NCBI GenBank assembly: GCA_017622845.1
Contig: JAGAQJ010000006.1
Span: forward strand, 1-64,000
Reading direction: 5' to 3'
Length of the DNA: 64,000 nucleotides
Source of the DNA: Lachnospiraceae bacterium
GTDB lineage: Bacteria; Bacillota; Clostridia; Lachnospirales; Lachnospiraceae
Shown: positions 44,167-52,864 of the stretch, in pieces
Layout of the letters: every line of letters begins with the position of its first letter
How positions within the stretch are numbered: the stretch's first letter is position 1
The notes under the pieces: generated by a model
Told to the model about the DNA's origin: nothing
Seen by the model: the letters and a program-made list of their open reading frames with translations, nothing else
Databases searched by the model: none
Position numbers and translations under genes: made by a program

Positions 44167-45630
44167 ATGCTTTTTAATTCGTATTTATTTATTTTTGTAT
44201 TTTTTCCGCTTGTTCTATTGGGATATTACGGACTGCAGCATTTTGGGCAGAAAAAGCCTGCCATAGGCTTTCTTGTCATGATGTCCATGTGGTTTTACGG
44301 AAATGACAATATCGAGTATCTGTTTATCCTGATGGCAAGCATTGTCCTGAACTATCTGATTGTAGAAGGAATGGATAGGCTGGGGAAGCAAACTGCAAGA
44401 TTTTGCCTTTTTCTGACAGGACTTGCAGTGAACCTCGGAATCCTGTTTTATTTTAAATATTATGACTTTTTTATTGAAAATGTAAATAGCGCGCTGAAGA
44501 CGGATTTTGCACTGCTTCATCTGATGCTTCCGCTTGGAATCAGCTTCTATACATTCCAGCAGCTTTCCTATGTGATTGATTCCTATCGCCGTGACAGTGA
44601 GAAATACGGACTTTTGGAGTATGCAGCGTATGTATCGTTCTTTCCGCAATTGATTGCAGGACCGATTGTGTACCATGATGAACTGATACCGCAGCTTCGC
44701 AGGGAGCAGAACCATCACTTTCGGTTTGAGAATGCCAGCAGGGGAATTTACGCCTTTGCACTGGGACTTGCCAAAAAGGTCCTGATAGCAGATACCTTTT
44801 CGAAGGTGGTTATTATCGGATATGACAATATCGGGGAGCTGAACACAATCAGCGTTTTGGTTGTGATGGTGTGCTATTCGCTGCAGATTTACTTTGATTT
44901 CAGCGGATATTGCGACATGGCGTATGGAATCGGCTATTTGTTTAATGTAAAGCTTCCGATTAACTTTAACTCACCGTATAAGGCAGCCTCTATCGTTGAG
45001 TTTTGGGACCGCTGGCATATGACGCTGACGCGTTTTTTTACGAAATATATTTATATTCCGCTTGGCGGCAGCAGACGTGGAAAGGTCCGGACTTATATCA
45101 ATGTGATGTTTGTATTTTTGGTCAGCGGTATTTGGCATGGAGCGAACTGGACCTTTATTCTGTGGGGCGTGATAAACGGCATTGGAAATGTGCTGACAAA
45201 GCTTTTGGGACGCTTCTTCCGCTGGGTTCCGCGGACGGTGGGCGTTATCGTAACTTTTTGCTTTACGACTTTTGCATGGAGTCTTTTTCGGGCAGATTCT
45301 ATCAGACAGGCGAGGCAGCTTTGGGGGCAGCTTGGAAACTTTGGCGATGGTACCATCTATGCACCGATAACGGAGACGGTAAATGACTTAATAGAAGTAA
45401 AAATAATCAGCAGACTGGCAGGCGGCAGTATCATGGAAAGTTGTCCGTGGCTGCCTTTAACCGCGTTTATGGTTCTGGTGCTGCTTGCCTGCTTTTTCCT
45501 CAAGAACACACAGGAAAAGGCTGCTGACAACAGCTATGGCAATAAAAGAATTGTATGGATTGTGGTTTTGATGCTTTGGAGTATCTTATCCCTGTCAGAT
45601 GTCAGCGAATTTTTGTATTTTAATTTCTGA
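44167..45630 (+). CDS. MBOAT-family membrane O-acyltransferase (AlgI/DltB-like)
   Basis: 487 aa, the standard AlgI length with about eleven helices. Signatures: FYFKYYDFF, LPLGISFYTFQQLSYVIDSYR, YSLQIYFDFSGYCDMAYGIG, FWDRWHMTLTRFF and VSGIWHGANWTF, whose His is catalytic. GAGGAGCAGC stands before the ATG at 44167. AlgI-type enzymes pass acetyl groups across the membrane to an SGNH-type partner that O-acetylates glycan; the next gene encodes such a candidate. Confidence 0.9.
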   Translation: MLFNSYLFIFVFFPLVLLGYYGLQHFGQKKPAIGFLVMMSMWFYGNDNIEYLFILMASIVLNYLIVEGMDRLGKQTARFCLFLTGLAVNLGILFYFKYYDFFIENVNSALKTDFALLHLMLPLGISFYTFQQLSYVIDSYRRDSEKYGLLEYAAYVSFFPQLIAGPIVYHDELIPQLRREQNHHFRFENASRGIYAFALGLAKKVLIADTFSKVVIIGYDNIGELNTISVLVVMVCYSLQIYFDFSGYCDMAYGIGYLFNVKLPINFNSPYKAASIVEFWDRWHMTLTRFFTKYIYIPLGGSRRGKVRTYINVMFVFLVSGIWHGANWTFILWGVINGIGNVLTKLLGRFFRWVPRTVGVIVTFCFTTFAWSLFRADSIRQARQLWGQLGNFGDGTIYAPITETVNDLIEVKIISRLAGGSIMESCPWLPLTAFMVLVLLACFFLKNTQEKAADNSYGNKRIVWIVVLMLWSILSLSDVSEFLYFNF

Positions 45631-45675
45631 TAAGTGTGTAAGGCAATGGGATTTTTTGATTCAGTGGAGGCAGGA

Positions 45676-46743
45676 ATGAGGCAGAAGGAGTTTGATGCCC
45701 GAAAATGGTTTATAAAATGTATATTGGCATTGCTGGGAGCTTTATTGCTTGCATTTGTGGTTTTGTGGATATTTGATCCGTATTTTCATTTTCATAAGCC
45801 CTACTCGTTTGTTTCCTATCGGCTTTATGATGAACGTTATACGAACGACGGAATATCGCGCCATTTTGAGTATGATGCCATTATCACAGGAACGTCAATG
45901 GCACAAAATTTTAAGACAAGCGAGGCGGATGCGCTGTTTGGGATTCACTCGGTAAAGGAAACCTTTTCCGGAGCTGGATATAAAGAGCTGTCACAAAACC
46001 TTGAGAGGGCGCTGCAGCGCAATCAAGACCTGAAAACTGTTATCTGGACAATGGATTTTAACTCACTGATACGTGACAAGGATTACGACCAGTACACGGA
46101 TTATCCATTGTATCTCTATGATGATAATGTCTGGAATGATGTATCTTATGTGTTTAACAAGTCTGTATGGTATCATGGCGTGCTGCCCAATATCACAAGG
46201 ACGCTGACAGGTCGGCCCAGCATGACCTTTGACGAGTATTCCTCATGGGACAAGGAGACAGGCTATGAGTATGTGATGCAAAATTATGACCGTTGGGAAG
46301 AAAAAGCGCCAATGATTCCGGGACTGACCGCTGAAGAAAAGGAAATGGTGTATCAGAATGTCGAGCAGAATTTCGTAAAGCTTGTAAATCAATATCCGGA
46401 TACGACCTTTTATGTATTCTATACGCCCTATAGTATATGCTGGTGGGATTTTATGAATCAGGAGGGAATGATGCAGATGCAGTTTGACGCAGAGCGGATT
46501 GCCACAGAGCTGCTGCTTGAGTGTCCCAACGTAAAGCTGTATCATTTTAATGACCGGTACGACATCATTACAAATCTGGACAATTACAGAGATAAAGAGC
46601 ATTATTCAGCAGAAATCAATACCAGGATTCTTGAGTGGATGGCCGCCGGACAAGGACTTGTGACAAAGGAGAATTATCAGGAGCTTTTGGAAAAAGAAAA
46701 GCAGTATTATCTGAATTATGATTATGAAAGTATATTTGAGTAG
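45676..46743 (+). CDS. Membrane-anchored SGNH/AlgX-like partner of the MBOAT protein
   Basis: 355 aa from the ATG at 45676, which has GGAGG six bases upstream; in-frame GTG 45634 and ATG 45646 have no comparable site. One N-terminal helix (IKCILALLGALLLAFVVLWIF) anchors an external domain. DAIITGTSMAQNFKTSE resembles block I of SGNH esterases (Gly-x-Ser), and EHYSAEINTRILEWM near the C-terminus could supply the His. With the adjacent MBOAT gene this suggests O-acetylation of exported glycan. The family assignment is tentative. Confidence 0.65.
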   Translation: MRQKEFDARKWFIKCILALLGALLLAFVVLWIFDPYFHFHKPYSFVSYRLYDERYTNDGISRHFEYDAIITGTSMAQNFKTSEADALFGIHSVKETFSGAGYKELSQNLERALQRNQDLKTVIWTMDFNSLIRDKDYDQYTDYPLYLYDDNVWNDVSYVFNKSVWYHGVLPNITRTLTGRPSMTFDEYSSWDKETGYEYVMQNYDRWEEKAPMIPGLTAEEKEMVYQNVEQNFVKLVNQYPDTTFYVFYTPYSICWWDFMNQEGMMQMQFDAERIATELLLECPNVKLYHFNDRYDIITNLDNYRDKEHYSAEINTRILEWMAAGQGLVTKENYQELLEKEKQYYLNYDYESIFE

Positions 46744-46744
46744 A

Positions 46745-47040
46745 AGTAATTGTTCAATACAGTACAATGCACTTGCTGCGGAGTGCGTGAGAATGCGTAA
46801 ATTGCGTTAGGCATCAAGCCACCACGAAGTGGTTTTTCATGACTTGATGCTCGTAACTAGTGTACTGACACGCTCATTTCCGAACTAACAGTGTTGGATA
46901 TTTTGTTACTCTGCAAGGCGGAGGAATGAGGCGATGCGGTGGCATCGTCGATTGATGACAACGCAGCAGATGGCAAAATAGGCAATACTGTTAGTCTGAA
47001 TATGAACGTGTCAGTACACTAGGAGGGTATGGAATCGTTA
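46745..47040. repeat. Dispersed hairpin repeat (copy C), interrupted by another element
   Basis: 46769-46856 is about 90% identical to copy B (4279-4365). After CGTAA the match stops, resuming at 47023 with GAGGGTATGGAATCGTTAC, which matches GAGGGTACTGAATCGTTAC of copy B. The intervening sequence is the TIR element below. No gene lies in this 408-bp gap; the rest (47041-47151) has a GTAAGC/GCTTAC hairpin at 47105-47125 and the next ribosome site. Confidence 0.7.
46857..47022. mobile_element. 166-bp MITE-like element with ~40-bp terminal inverted repeats
   Basis: The left end TGTACTGACACGCTCATTT (after CTAG) is mirrored by the right end TATGAACGTGTCAGTACA (before CTAG). About 34 of 40 positions pair, and pairing continues inward through TATTTTG/CAAAATA. 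The apex (46912-46971) is the 60-nt core also present at 53675-53734. CTAG flanks both ends, and the uninterrupted copy at 4255-4390 shows the empty site, so CTAG (or TA within it) looks like the target duplication. There is no transposase; TA/CTAG targeting is typical of IS630-type transposases, which could mobilise it. Confidence 0.75.
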
Positions 47041-47151
47041 CGGGTAGAAAATAATAGGTAAAGATTTGCATGATAAAAAGTACAGTCTGGGAACAGCAAA
47101 GCATGTAAGCTTAAAAAAGGCTTACAGGACATAGGAAAGGCATGGTGTAGC

Positions 47152-48894
47152 ATGGATATTATTAAGAAACTGCGGTATATTTTGGACAGAAAGCAAAAGA
47201 TTCAGGTCTGCTTTCTGGGGGTTCTCATTTTTATAGGCGGATTACTGGAAACAGTCAGTGTCTCTGCACTTCTTCCGGTTGTATGGGTGCTTCTCGACCC
47301 GCAAAAGGCACAGGAGAATAAATATTTCCAGCTTGCAATGGAGCTTCTGGGTATTCAGGATATACAGCGTTTTATGGTTCCGATGCTCATTCTGCTGATT
47401 GTCATGTATACACTGAAAAATGCATTTCTGCTGTTTATTGTATATGTACAGAATAAATTTATATCATATAACAAAAATAAGCTGATTAGTCAGGTGCTTC
47501 GTGAATTTTTAAACAGGCCCTATGAATTTTATCTGGATGCGGACATTCCGACCGTGTTCCGCCTGACAGACAGCGATATCCCGAATGTGTTTAGCATTTT
47601 GACAGCGTTGATTTCCCTGGTATCTGAGGTGGTTGTATTTGTGCTGCTTTGCGCAGTGCTGATTGCTGTCGACTGGAAGCTGGTGCTTTTTATGGTCGTT
47701 GTGTTTGGTACGGTTTCGCTGCTGATAATGAAGGTGTTAAAGCCGCGTATGAATGTAATCGGCGCGAAGAATCAGGCAATCCAGTCAAAAATTGCAAAGT
47801 GGAGAATTCAGGCAATCTACGGCATTAAAGATGTAAAGGTTCTGCACAGAGAGGCATTTTTTGCGGATAATTATGAGAGCAGCGGAAAAATCGGCGCAGG
47901 CTACAGCAACAGTCACGCTGTCATTACGAATATCCCAAGACCGCTGATAGAGACTGTTTTTATCGCAAGTATCTTAGGGTATATTATTGTATATATCATG
48001 ACAGGTCATGAGACTTCCACCTTAGTGTCAATGCTGACAGCTTTTGCTGCCGCCGCAGTCCGAATGATGCCGAGTGTAAACAGAATTAACACCTATGTAG
48101 CAGATATTTCCTTCTTTAAGCCCTGCCTTGATTATGTATATGAGAACATGAACATGACAGAAATCAGCAAACAGTCAAACCAGACGCTCCTGCCTGTAGA
48201 CGAGTCAAAGACGATGCAGCTTCATGACAAAATCGAGTTAAAGGACATTGTCTATGCTTATCCAAACACGGACAAGCTCATTTTTGACCATGCCGATATG
48301 GTCATTCCTTATGCAAAGTCAATTGGTATTATGGGACCGTCCGGCGCCGGAAAATCGACGATTGTGGATATTTTACTGGGCCTGCTGAAGGTGCAGGAGG
48401 GGAGGATTTTGTGTGACGGTGTGAATGTATTTGACAATTATCCGGCATGGCTTTCACAGATTGGCTATATTCCGCAGTCGATTTATCTGGTGGATGAACC
48501 GATTCGAAATAATATTGCATTTGGTATTGCAGATGCGGAGATTGATGATGACAGAATATGGCAGGTTTTAGAGGAAGCACAGCTAAAGGACTTTATCAAG
48601 ACGCTTCCGGAGGAACTTGACACAGCAATCGGCGACCGCGGTGTGCGCTTATCCGGCGGACAAAGGCAGAGACTTGGCATTGCAAGGGCGTTGTACCATA
48701 ATCCTGAAATTCTTGTGTTTGACGAGGCGACCTCCGCGCTTGACAACGAAACGGAGCAGGCGGTGATGGAAGCAATCAACAGCTTCCACGGAAAGAAAAC
48801 AATGGTTATTATCGCACATCGGTTAAATACGATTGAAAAATGTGATATTATTTATAAGGTAGATGAAGGGAAGATTATGCAGACGACATTGTAG
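47152..48894 (+). CDS. ABC transporter with fused permease and ATPase (PglK/MsbA-like flippase)
   Basis: 580 aa half-transporter. Six helices span about 1-310 (LIFIGGLLETVSVSALLPVV opens the first), and the nucleotide-binding domain follows with Walker A GPSGAGKST (395-403), signature LSGGQRQRLGIARAL, Walker B ILVFDEATSALD and the His switch AHRLNT. The N-terminal pattern and size match PglK, which flips undecaprenyl-diphosphate oligosaccharides. No Wzx-type flippase is seen in the window, so this is the best candidate for exporting the lipid-linked unit. Confidence 0.85.
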   Translation: MDIIKKLRYILDRKQKIQVCFLGVLIFIGGLLETVSVSALLPVVWVLLDPQKAQENKYFQLAMELLGIQDIQRFMVPMLILLIVMYTLKNAFLLFIVYVQNKFISYNKNKLISQVLREFLNRPYEFYLDADIPTVFRLTDSDIPNVFSILTALISLVSEVVVFVLLCAVLIAVDWKLVLFMVVVFGTVSLLIMKVLKPRMNVIGAKNQAIQSKIAKWRIQAIYGIKDVKVLHREAFFADNYESSGKIGAGYSNSHAVITNIPRPLIETVFIASILGYIIVYIMTGHETSTLVSMLTAFAAAAVRMMPSVNRINTYVADISFFKPCLDYVYENMNMTEISKQSNQTLLPVDESKTMQLHDKIELKDIVYAYPNTDKLIFDHADMVIPYAKSIGIMGPSGAGKSTIVDILLGLLKVQEGRILCDGVNVFDNYPAWLSQIGYIPQSIYLVDEPIRNNIAFGIADAEIDDDRIWQVLEEAQLKDFIKTLPEELDTAIGDRGVRLSGGQRQRLGIARALYHNPEILVFDEATSALDNETEQAVMEAINSFHGKKTMVIIAHRLNTIEKCDIIYKVDEGKIMQTTL

Positions 48895-48992
48895 AGCGTT
48901 AATGGCTTCTCCTTGCATGTTTGCCCGAAAGTTTGACGAAAATGCAGATAAAGAGATAATTGAAATGATTTTTAAAAATGTAGGAGAACAAG

Positions 48993-50036
48993 GTGAGTAA
49001 GCAAATCATTGCAACCGAATTATTAAAGGGACAGGGGCTTGGCAACCAGCTGTTTTGTTATATTGCAACCCGCTGCCTTGCACTGGAGCTGGGCTGGGAT
49101 TTTAGCATCTTGAACAGGGAAATTCTTGCCAACAATATCCACAGCAATAAGGGCATGTATTTTATGGACCTGGACTGCGGTCTGGAGCTTCAAAAAGAAG
49201 ATTTCGTGAAGGTTTACCATGAAAAGGAAGACAAGATTTATCTTGGCAATTCCATGCATGATATTGAGCATGGCTGTTATATTACAGGAGTCGACGAAGC
49301 GCTTTGGCATTTTAAGGAGTCGACGCTGATTTATGGAAATCTTCAGGCGGAAGCTTATTTTGGAAAATACCGGGAACAGATTCGGGAATGGATGCGTGTT
49401 AAGCCCGAATATGACAACAACAAGTATTCCAGAGAAAACCTCTGTATCATCAATATCCGCGGCGGCGAGTACACCAGCAATCCCGAGCTGTTTCTGCGGC
49501 GGAAATACTGGCTGGACGCAATGGAGATTATGCGTGAGAAAAGAAGCGATATGGAATTTATGGTTGTAACGGATGATTTGGCAGCAGCAAAGAGGATTCT
49601 GCCGGAGGCAGAGGCGTTTCACTTCGACCTTGCAGGCGACTACACTGTGATTAAAAATGCACACTATCTGATTTTATCCAATTCAACCTTTGCATTTTTT
49701 CCGGCATTTACAAGTGAGACAGCAAAATATATCATAGCGCCGAAATACTGGGCAAGACATAATGTGTCGGACGGCTATTGGGCATCAGAGCAGAATATTT
49801 ACTCGGATTTTGTATATTTGGACAGAAAGGGCAGACTTTTTACAGCGGAGGAATGCCGCAGAGAGCTTGCAGAATATAAAAAGAACGCTAAGAAATATCA
49901 GCAGATAGGAAAGCCCTTGCAGGGTGCAAGGCTGATTGGGGCGAAGCTTCATGCAGGATACCTGATATATAAGGATTTATTTGTCAGAATGCTGCGTTCC
50001 TTAAAGCGCAGAATTTCAGATGCAGTGCGGCGTTAA
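48993..50036 (+). CDS. GT11-like glycosyltransferase, second copy
   Basis: 347 aa. The N-terminal GQGLGNQLFCYIATRCLALELG, central CIINIRGGEY (replacing the usual HxRRxDY), and LILSNSTFAFFPAFTSE fit a divergent GT11/alpha-1,2-fucosyltransferase-like fold. A basic C-terminal extension (RMLRSLKRRISDAVRR) may bind the membrane surface. The start is GTG at 48993 with AGGAGAACAAG upstream. The altered donor motif makes fucose uncertain. Confidence 0.7.
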   Translation: MSKQIIATELLKGQGLGNQLFCYIATRCLALELGWDFSILNREILANNIHSNKGMYFMDLDCGLELQKEDFVKVYHEKEDKIYLGNSMHDIEHGCYITGVDEALWHFKESTLIYGNLQAEAYFGKYREQIREWMRVKPEYDNNKYSRENLCIINIRGGEYTSNPELFLRRKYWLDAMEIMREKRSDMEFMVVTDDLAAAKRILPEAEAFHFDLAGDYTVIKNAHYLILSNSTFAFFPAFTSETAKYIIAPKYWARHNVSDGYWASEQNIYSDFVYLDRKGRLFTAEECRRELAEYKKNAKKYQQIGKPLQGARLIGAKLHAGYLIYKDLFVRMLRSLKRRISDAVRR

Positions 50037-50117
50037 TCAAATATTTTCATGCAATAGGAAATTATCACAAAGGCTGAATAAGGAAAAGTATCAGCATGAG
50101 CCGGGAGGACGGTGCAT

Positions 50118-51680
50118 ATGAAGAAGAAATTTAATATTACAGGGTGCTGCTATCCGGACAGACATTATATGGTTGACATCAGTTCGAAGCTGGAAGAAAT
50201 GAAGGAGTTGGTGGATAACGGAGAATATTTCATTATAAATCGGGCACGTCAATACGGCAAAACGACAACCTTAAAGCAGCTAAAAGGTTATTTAGAGAAT
50301 GATTACAGCATCATATCCATGGATTTCCAGCGATTTAGTTCAGCAGACTTTGAAAAAGAAGCTGCCTTTTGCAATGCTTTTATAGAAGAACTGTTATTAT
50401 TGTTAAAAAACAAAAAGAAAAATAATACCGTTTTTGATACATCACGGCTAGAAGCAGCACTTCATCAGGATTTTAGCTTATCAAGACTTTTTTCACTGCT
50501 GGGTTCAATGTGTGAGACAGCAGTAAAACCGGTCGTACTGATGATAGATGAGGTAGATAGCGCTTCGAATAATCAGGTCTTTTTAGACTTTCTTAGTCAA
50601 TTAAGAAACGGATATCTTCATAGGGACGAAATTTTTACGTTTCAGTCAGTAATATTGGCAGGCGTATATGACATTAAAAATCTGAAATATAAAATCAGAC
50701 TGGAAGAACAGCACATGTATAATAGTCCATGGAATATTGCATCTGATTTTCGAATCGATATGAGCTTTTTTGTTAAGGATATAGCAGGGATGTTAGGGCA
50801 ATATGAGAAGGAACACAACACAGGCATGAGTGTTTCAGAGATTGCACAAATCATATATGATTATACATCAGGTTATCCTTATTTAGTTTCGTATATATGC
50901 AAGCTGATGGACGAGGATATAGCAGGAAACTCCGAATGGACATATGATGGATTGTCAGAGGCAGTAAAGATTATTGTAAAAGGACCCAATATGCTGTATG
51001 ACGATATGATTAAGCATGTATTGGAATATCCGGAGCTGTATACGATGCTGAACAATATATTGTTCAAGGGTGAGAACTATCCGTATCAGGTATATGATAA
51101 ATCCGTGGATATTGGCAGAATGTTTGGATTTGTTGTGGAACGAAACGGTGCAGTTGCGATAGCAAACAGAATCTTTGAAACACAGCTTTATAATTATTTT
51201 ATTATGGTTGAACTGCAGAAAAATAATAAGCAGAGAGAAGCGCTTCCGGATAAAAATCAGTTTATTGAGAATGGCTTTTTAAATATGGATAAGGTGATGC
51301 AGAAATTTTATGAGTATTATACAAGCCTAATCAGTGAAGATGATATTCGCTTTGCAGAGCATCAGGGAAGAAAGCTGTTTCTTATGTTTCTTAGACCGAT
51401 TATTAACGGAACAGGCAATTATTATGTGGAAGACCAAAGCAGAAATAGATACAGAACAGATATTGTAGTAGATTATAGAGGGCAGCAGTATATTATTGAG
51501 CTGAAGATATGGCATGGTGAGGAATATCAACAGAAAGGTGAGATGCAGTTGGTAAATTATCTGAATGCATATCATCAAAAAAGAGGCTATCTGCTAAGCT
51601 TTGCTTTCCATCAGGGCAAGAAAACCGGTGTAAGGGAAGTTCGGATTGAAGATAAGACTATATTGGAAGTGGTAGTATGA
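50118..51680 (+). CDS. AAA-like ATPase fused to a PD-(D/E)XK nuclease domain
   Basis: 520 aa. The N-terminal ATPase has a reduced Walker A, RARQYGKTTTL with K48, and Walker B PVVLMIDEVDSA (about 140); the STAND-like middle region runs to about 330. The C-terminal domain has YRTDIVVDYRGQQYIIELKIWHG, the D-x(n)-E-x-K core of PDDEXK_9/DUF1703 nucleases. Such proteins are abundant in gut Firmicutes and Bacteroidota with unproven function, possibly defence or mobile-element linked. The ATG at 50118 lies at good distance from GGGAGGACG; GTG 50112 is too close. Nothing links it to glycan synthesis except position. Confidence 0.8.
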   Translation: MKKKFNITGCCYPDRHYMVDISSKLEEMKELVDNGEYFIINRARQYGKTTTLKQLKGYLENDYSIISMDFQRFSSADFEKEAAFCNAFIEELLLLLKNKKKNNTVFDTSRLEAALHQDFSLSRLFSLLGSMCETAVKPVVLMIDEVDSASNNQVFLDFLSQLRNGYLHRDEIFTFQSVILAGVYDIKNLKYKIRLEEQHMYNSPWNIASDFRIDMSFFVKDIAGMLGQYEKEHNTGMSVSEIAQIIYDYTSGYPYLVSYICKLMDEDIAGNSEWTYDGLSEAVKIIVKGPNMLYDDMIKHVLEYPELYTMLNNILFKGENYPYQVYDKSVDIGRMFGFVVERNGAVAIANRIFETQLYNYFIMVELQKNNKQREALPDKNQFIENGFLNMDKVMQKFYEYYTSLISEDDIRFAEHQGRKLFLMFLRPIINGTGNYYVEDQSRNRYRTDIVVDYRGQQYIIELKIWHGEEYQQKGEMQLVNYLNAYHQKRGYLLSFAFHQGKKTGVREVRIEDKTILEVVV

Positions 51681-51706
51681 TTGATGAGTAAGGGAGGTGA
51701 TGCCTG

Positions 51707-52807
51707 ATGCAGGAGTGTATTACCTATGAGGTCATGCACGGGGAAAATCCGGTCTGTAAAATATCGACACAGGGAAGCTGTACCATTTATAACGAAGCCT
51801 TCCTGCCCTACCAGCTTTATCTGGAGGAGGGCGAAGATATTGACACCAGAGTGAATAATATTACCAATTTTTATTATTGGTGCGCTACACGTGTTCTGAC
51901 ATTAGACAGACAGTTTGCAAAACAGATATTAAACAGCATCGGAGCTGTGCAGGCAGTCACGGACAAAGATAGAGCGGCGATTGCATTATCCTATCATTGC
52001 CTGACCCTGACAGACATCTATTGGGTGCGCAGAGAAGGGGAAGCGATTACTTTTGCGGAAATCAATCTGTACGATAATCATTTGGAAAATGCATTTGTAG
52101 ACATTTCACTTCGCGGTAAACAGATGACCGTTCAGAACGCACATTTGGTTGCAGATAACGCTTCAACGCCGGGAGTGTTTCCGAAGGCGTGGATTCGGGG
52201 ACAAGATGGCTTTTGGCTGTTAAAGGATGGCGGAGAGCAGGCAGTGCAGAATGAGCTTCTTGCAAGCCGTATCTGTCAGTGCTTTGACTGCCGTCAGGTT
52301 GTATATGAACCGTATCTATGGGAGGATGTGCTTGTATCAAGAAGTAAGCTGATTACAAGCAGGGAATACAGTCTTGCTACCCGGGAGGCTTTTGAAATCT
52401 ATGCACAGAATCAAGGAATACAGCCTATGGAGTATATTTTGAAGCTGGATGCTTATTCCTATTATATGATGAATATATTGGATTATTTGATCGGCAATAC
52501 AGACAGGCATTGGGGCAACTGGGGGTTTCTGATAGATAATCAATGCAATCAGCCAATACGTCTTTACGATTTGATGGATTTTAACCAGTCCTTTTTGTCC
52601 TATGACACAATAGAGGGTGCAGGCTGTCAGACAACGGCGGCATGCCAGAATATCAGCCAGCAGGAAGCGGCGGCACAAGCGGTTCTGCAAATCGGCTGGA
52701 ATCAGAACGCCAAGATACGGGAAGAATGGTTTGCAGGACGCAGGGAAGATTATGATATGCTGCAAAAAAGGATGCAGTATCTAAAGAATCTGGCAGAGAA
52801 TAAATAG
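51707..52807 (+). CDS. HipA-like kinase-domain protein, no HipB partner
   Basis: 366 aa. AWIRGQDGFWLLKDGG gives a candidate ATP-anchoring lysine (about residue 174), LIGNTDRHWGNWGFLID carries the catalytic Asp (D266) and metal-binding Asn (N271), and PIRLYDLMDFNQSF holds the second metal Asp. These are HipA-kinase motifs. A HipB-like DNA-binding partner is absent; the gene starts 26 bp after the AAA/nuclease gene with GGGAGGTGAT upstream. It could be a regulatory Ser/Thr kinase or part of a two-gene unit with its neighbour. The target is unknown. Confidence 0.78.
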   Translation: MQECITYEVMHGENPVCKISTQGSCTIYNEAFLPYQLYLEEGEDIDTRVNNITNFYYWCATRVLTLDRQFAKQILNSIGAVQAVTDKDRAAIALSYHCLTLTDIYWVRREGEAITFAEINLYDNHLENAFVDISLRGKQMTVQNAHLVADNASTPGVFPKAWIRGQDGFWLLKDGGEQAVQNELLASRICQCFDCRQVVYEPYLWEDVLVSRSKLITSREYSLATREAFEIYAQNQGIQPMEYILKLDAYSYYMMNILDYLIGNTDRHWGNWGFLIDNQCNQPIRLYDLMDFNQSFLSYDTIEGAGCQTTAACQNISQQEAAAQAVLQIGWNQNAKIREEWFAGRREDYDMLQKRMQYLKNLAENK

Positions 52808-52864
52808 ACAGAGACAGAATAGAAAAAGACAGAAAATAGAGAGATAGAGGAATGAGTCAGCGGA

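Noticed and set aside
46857-47022. Insertion sequence with transposase
   Set aside because: At 166 bp it is too short to encode a transposase; only a non-autonomous element is supported.
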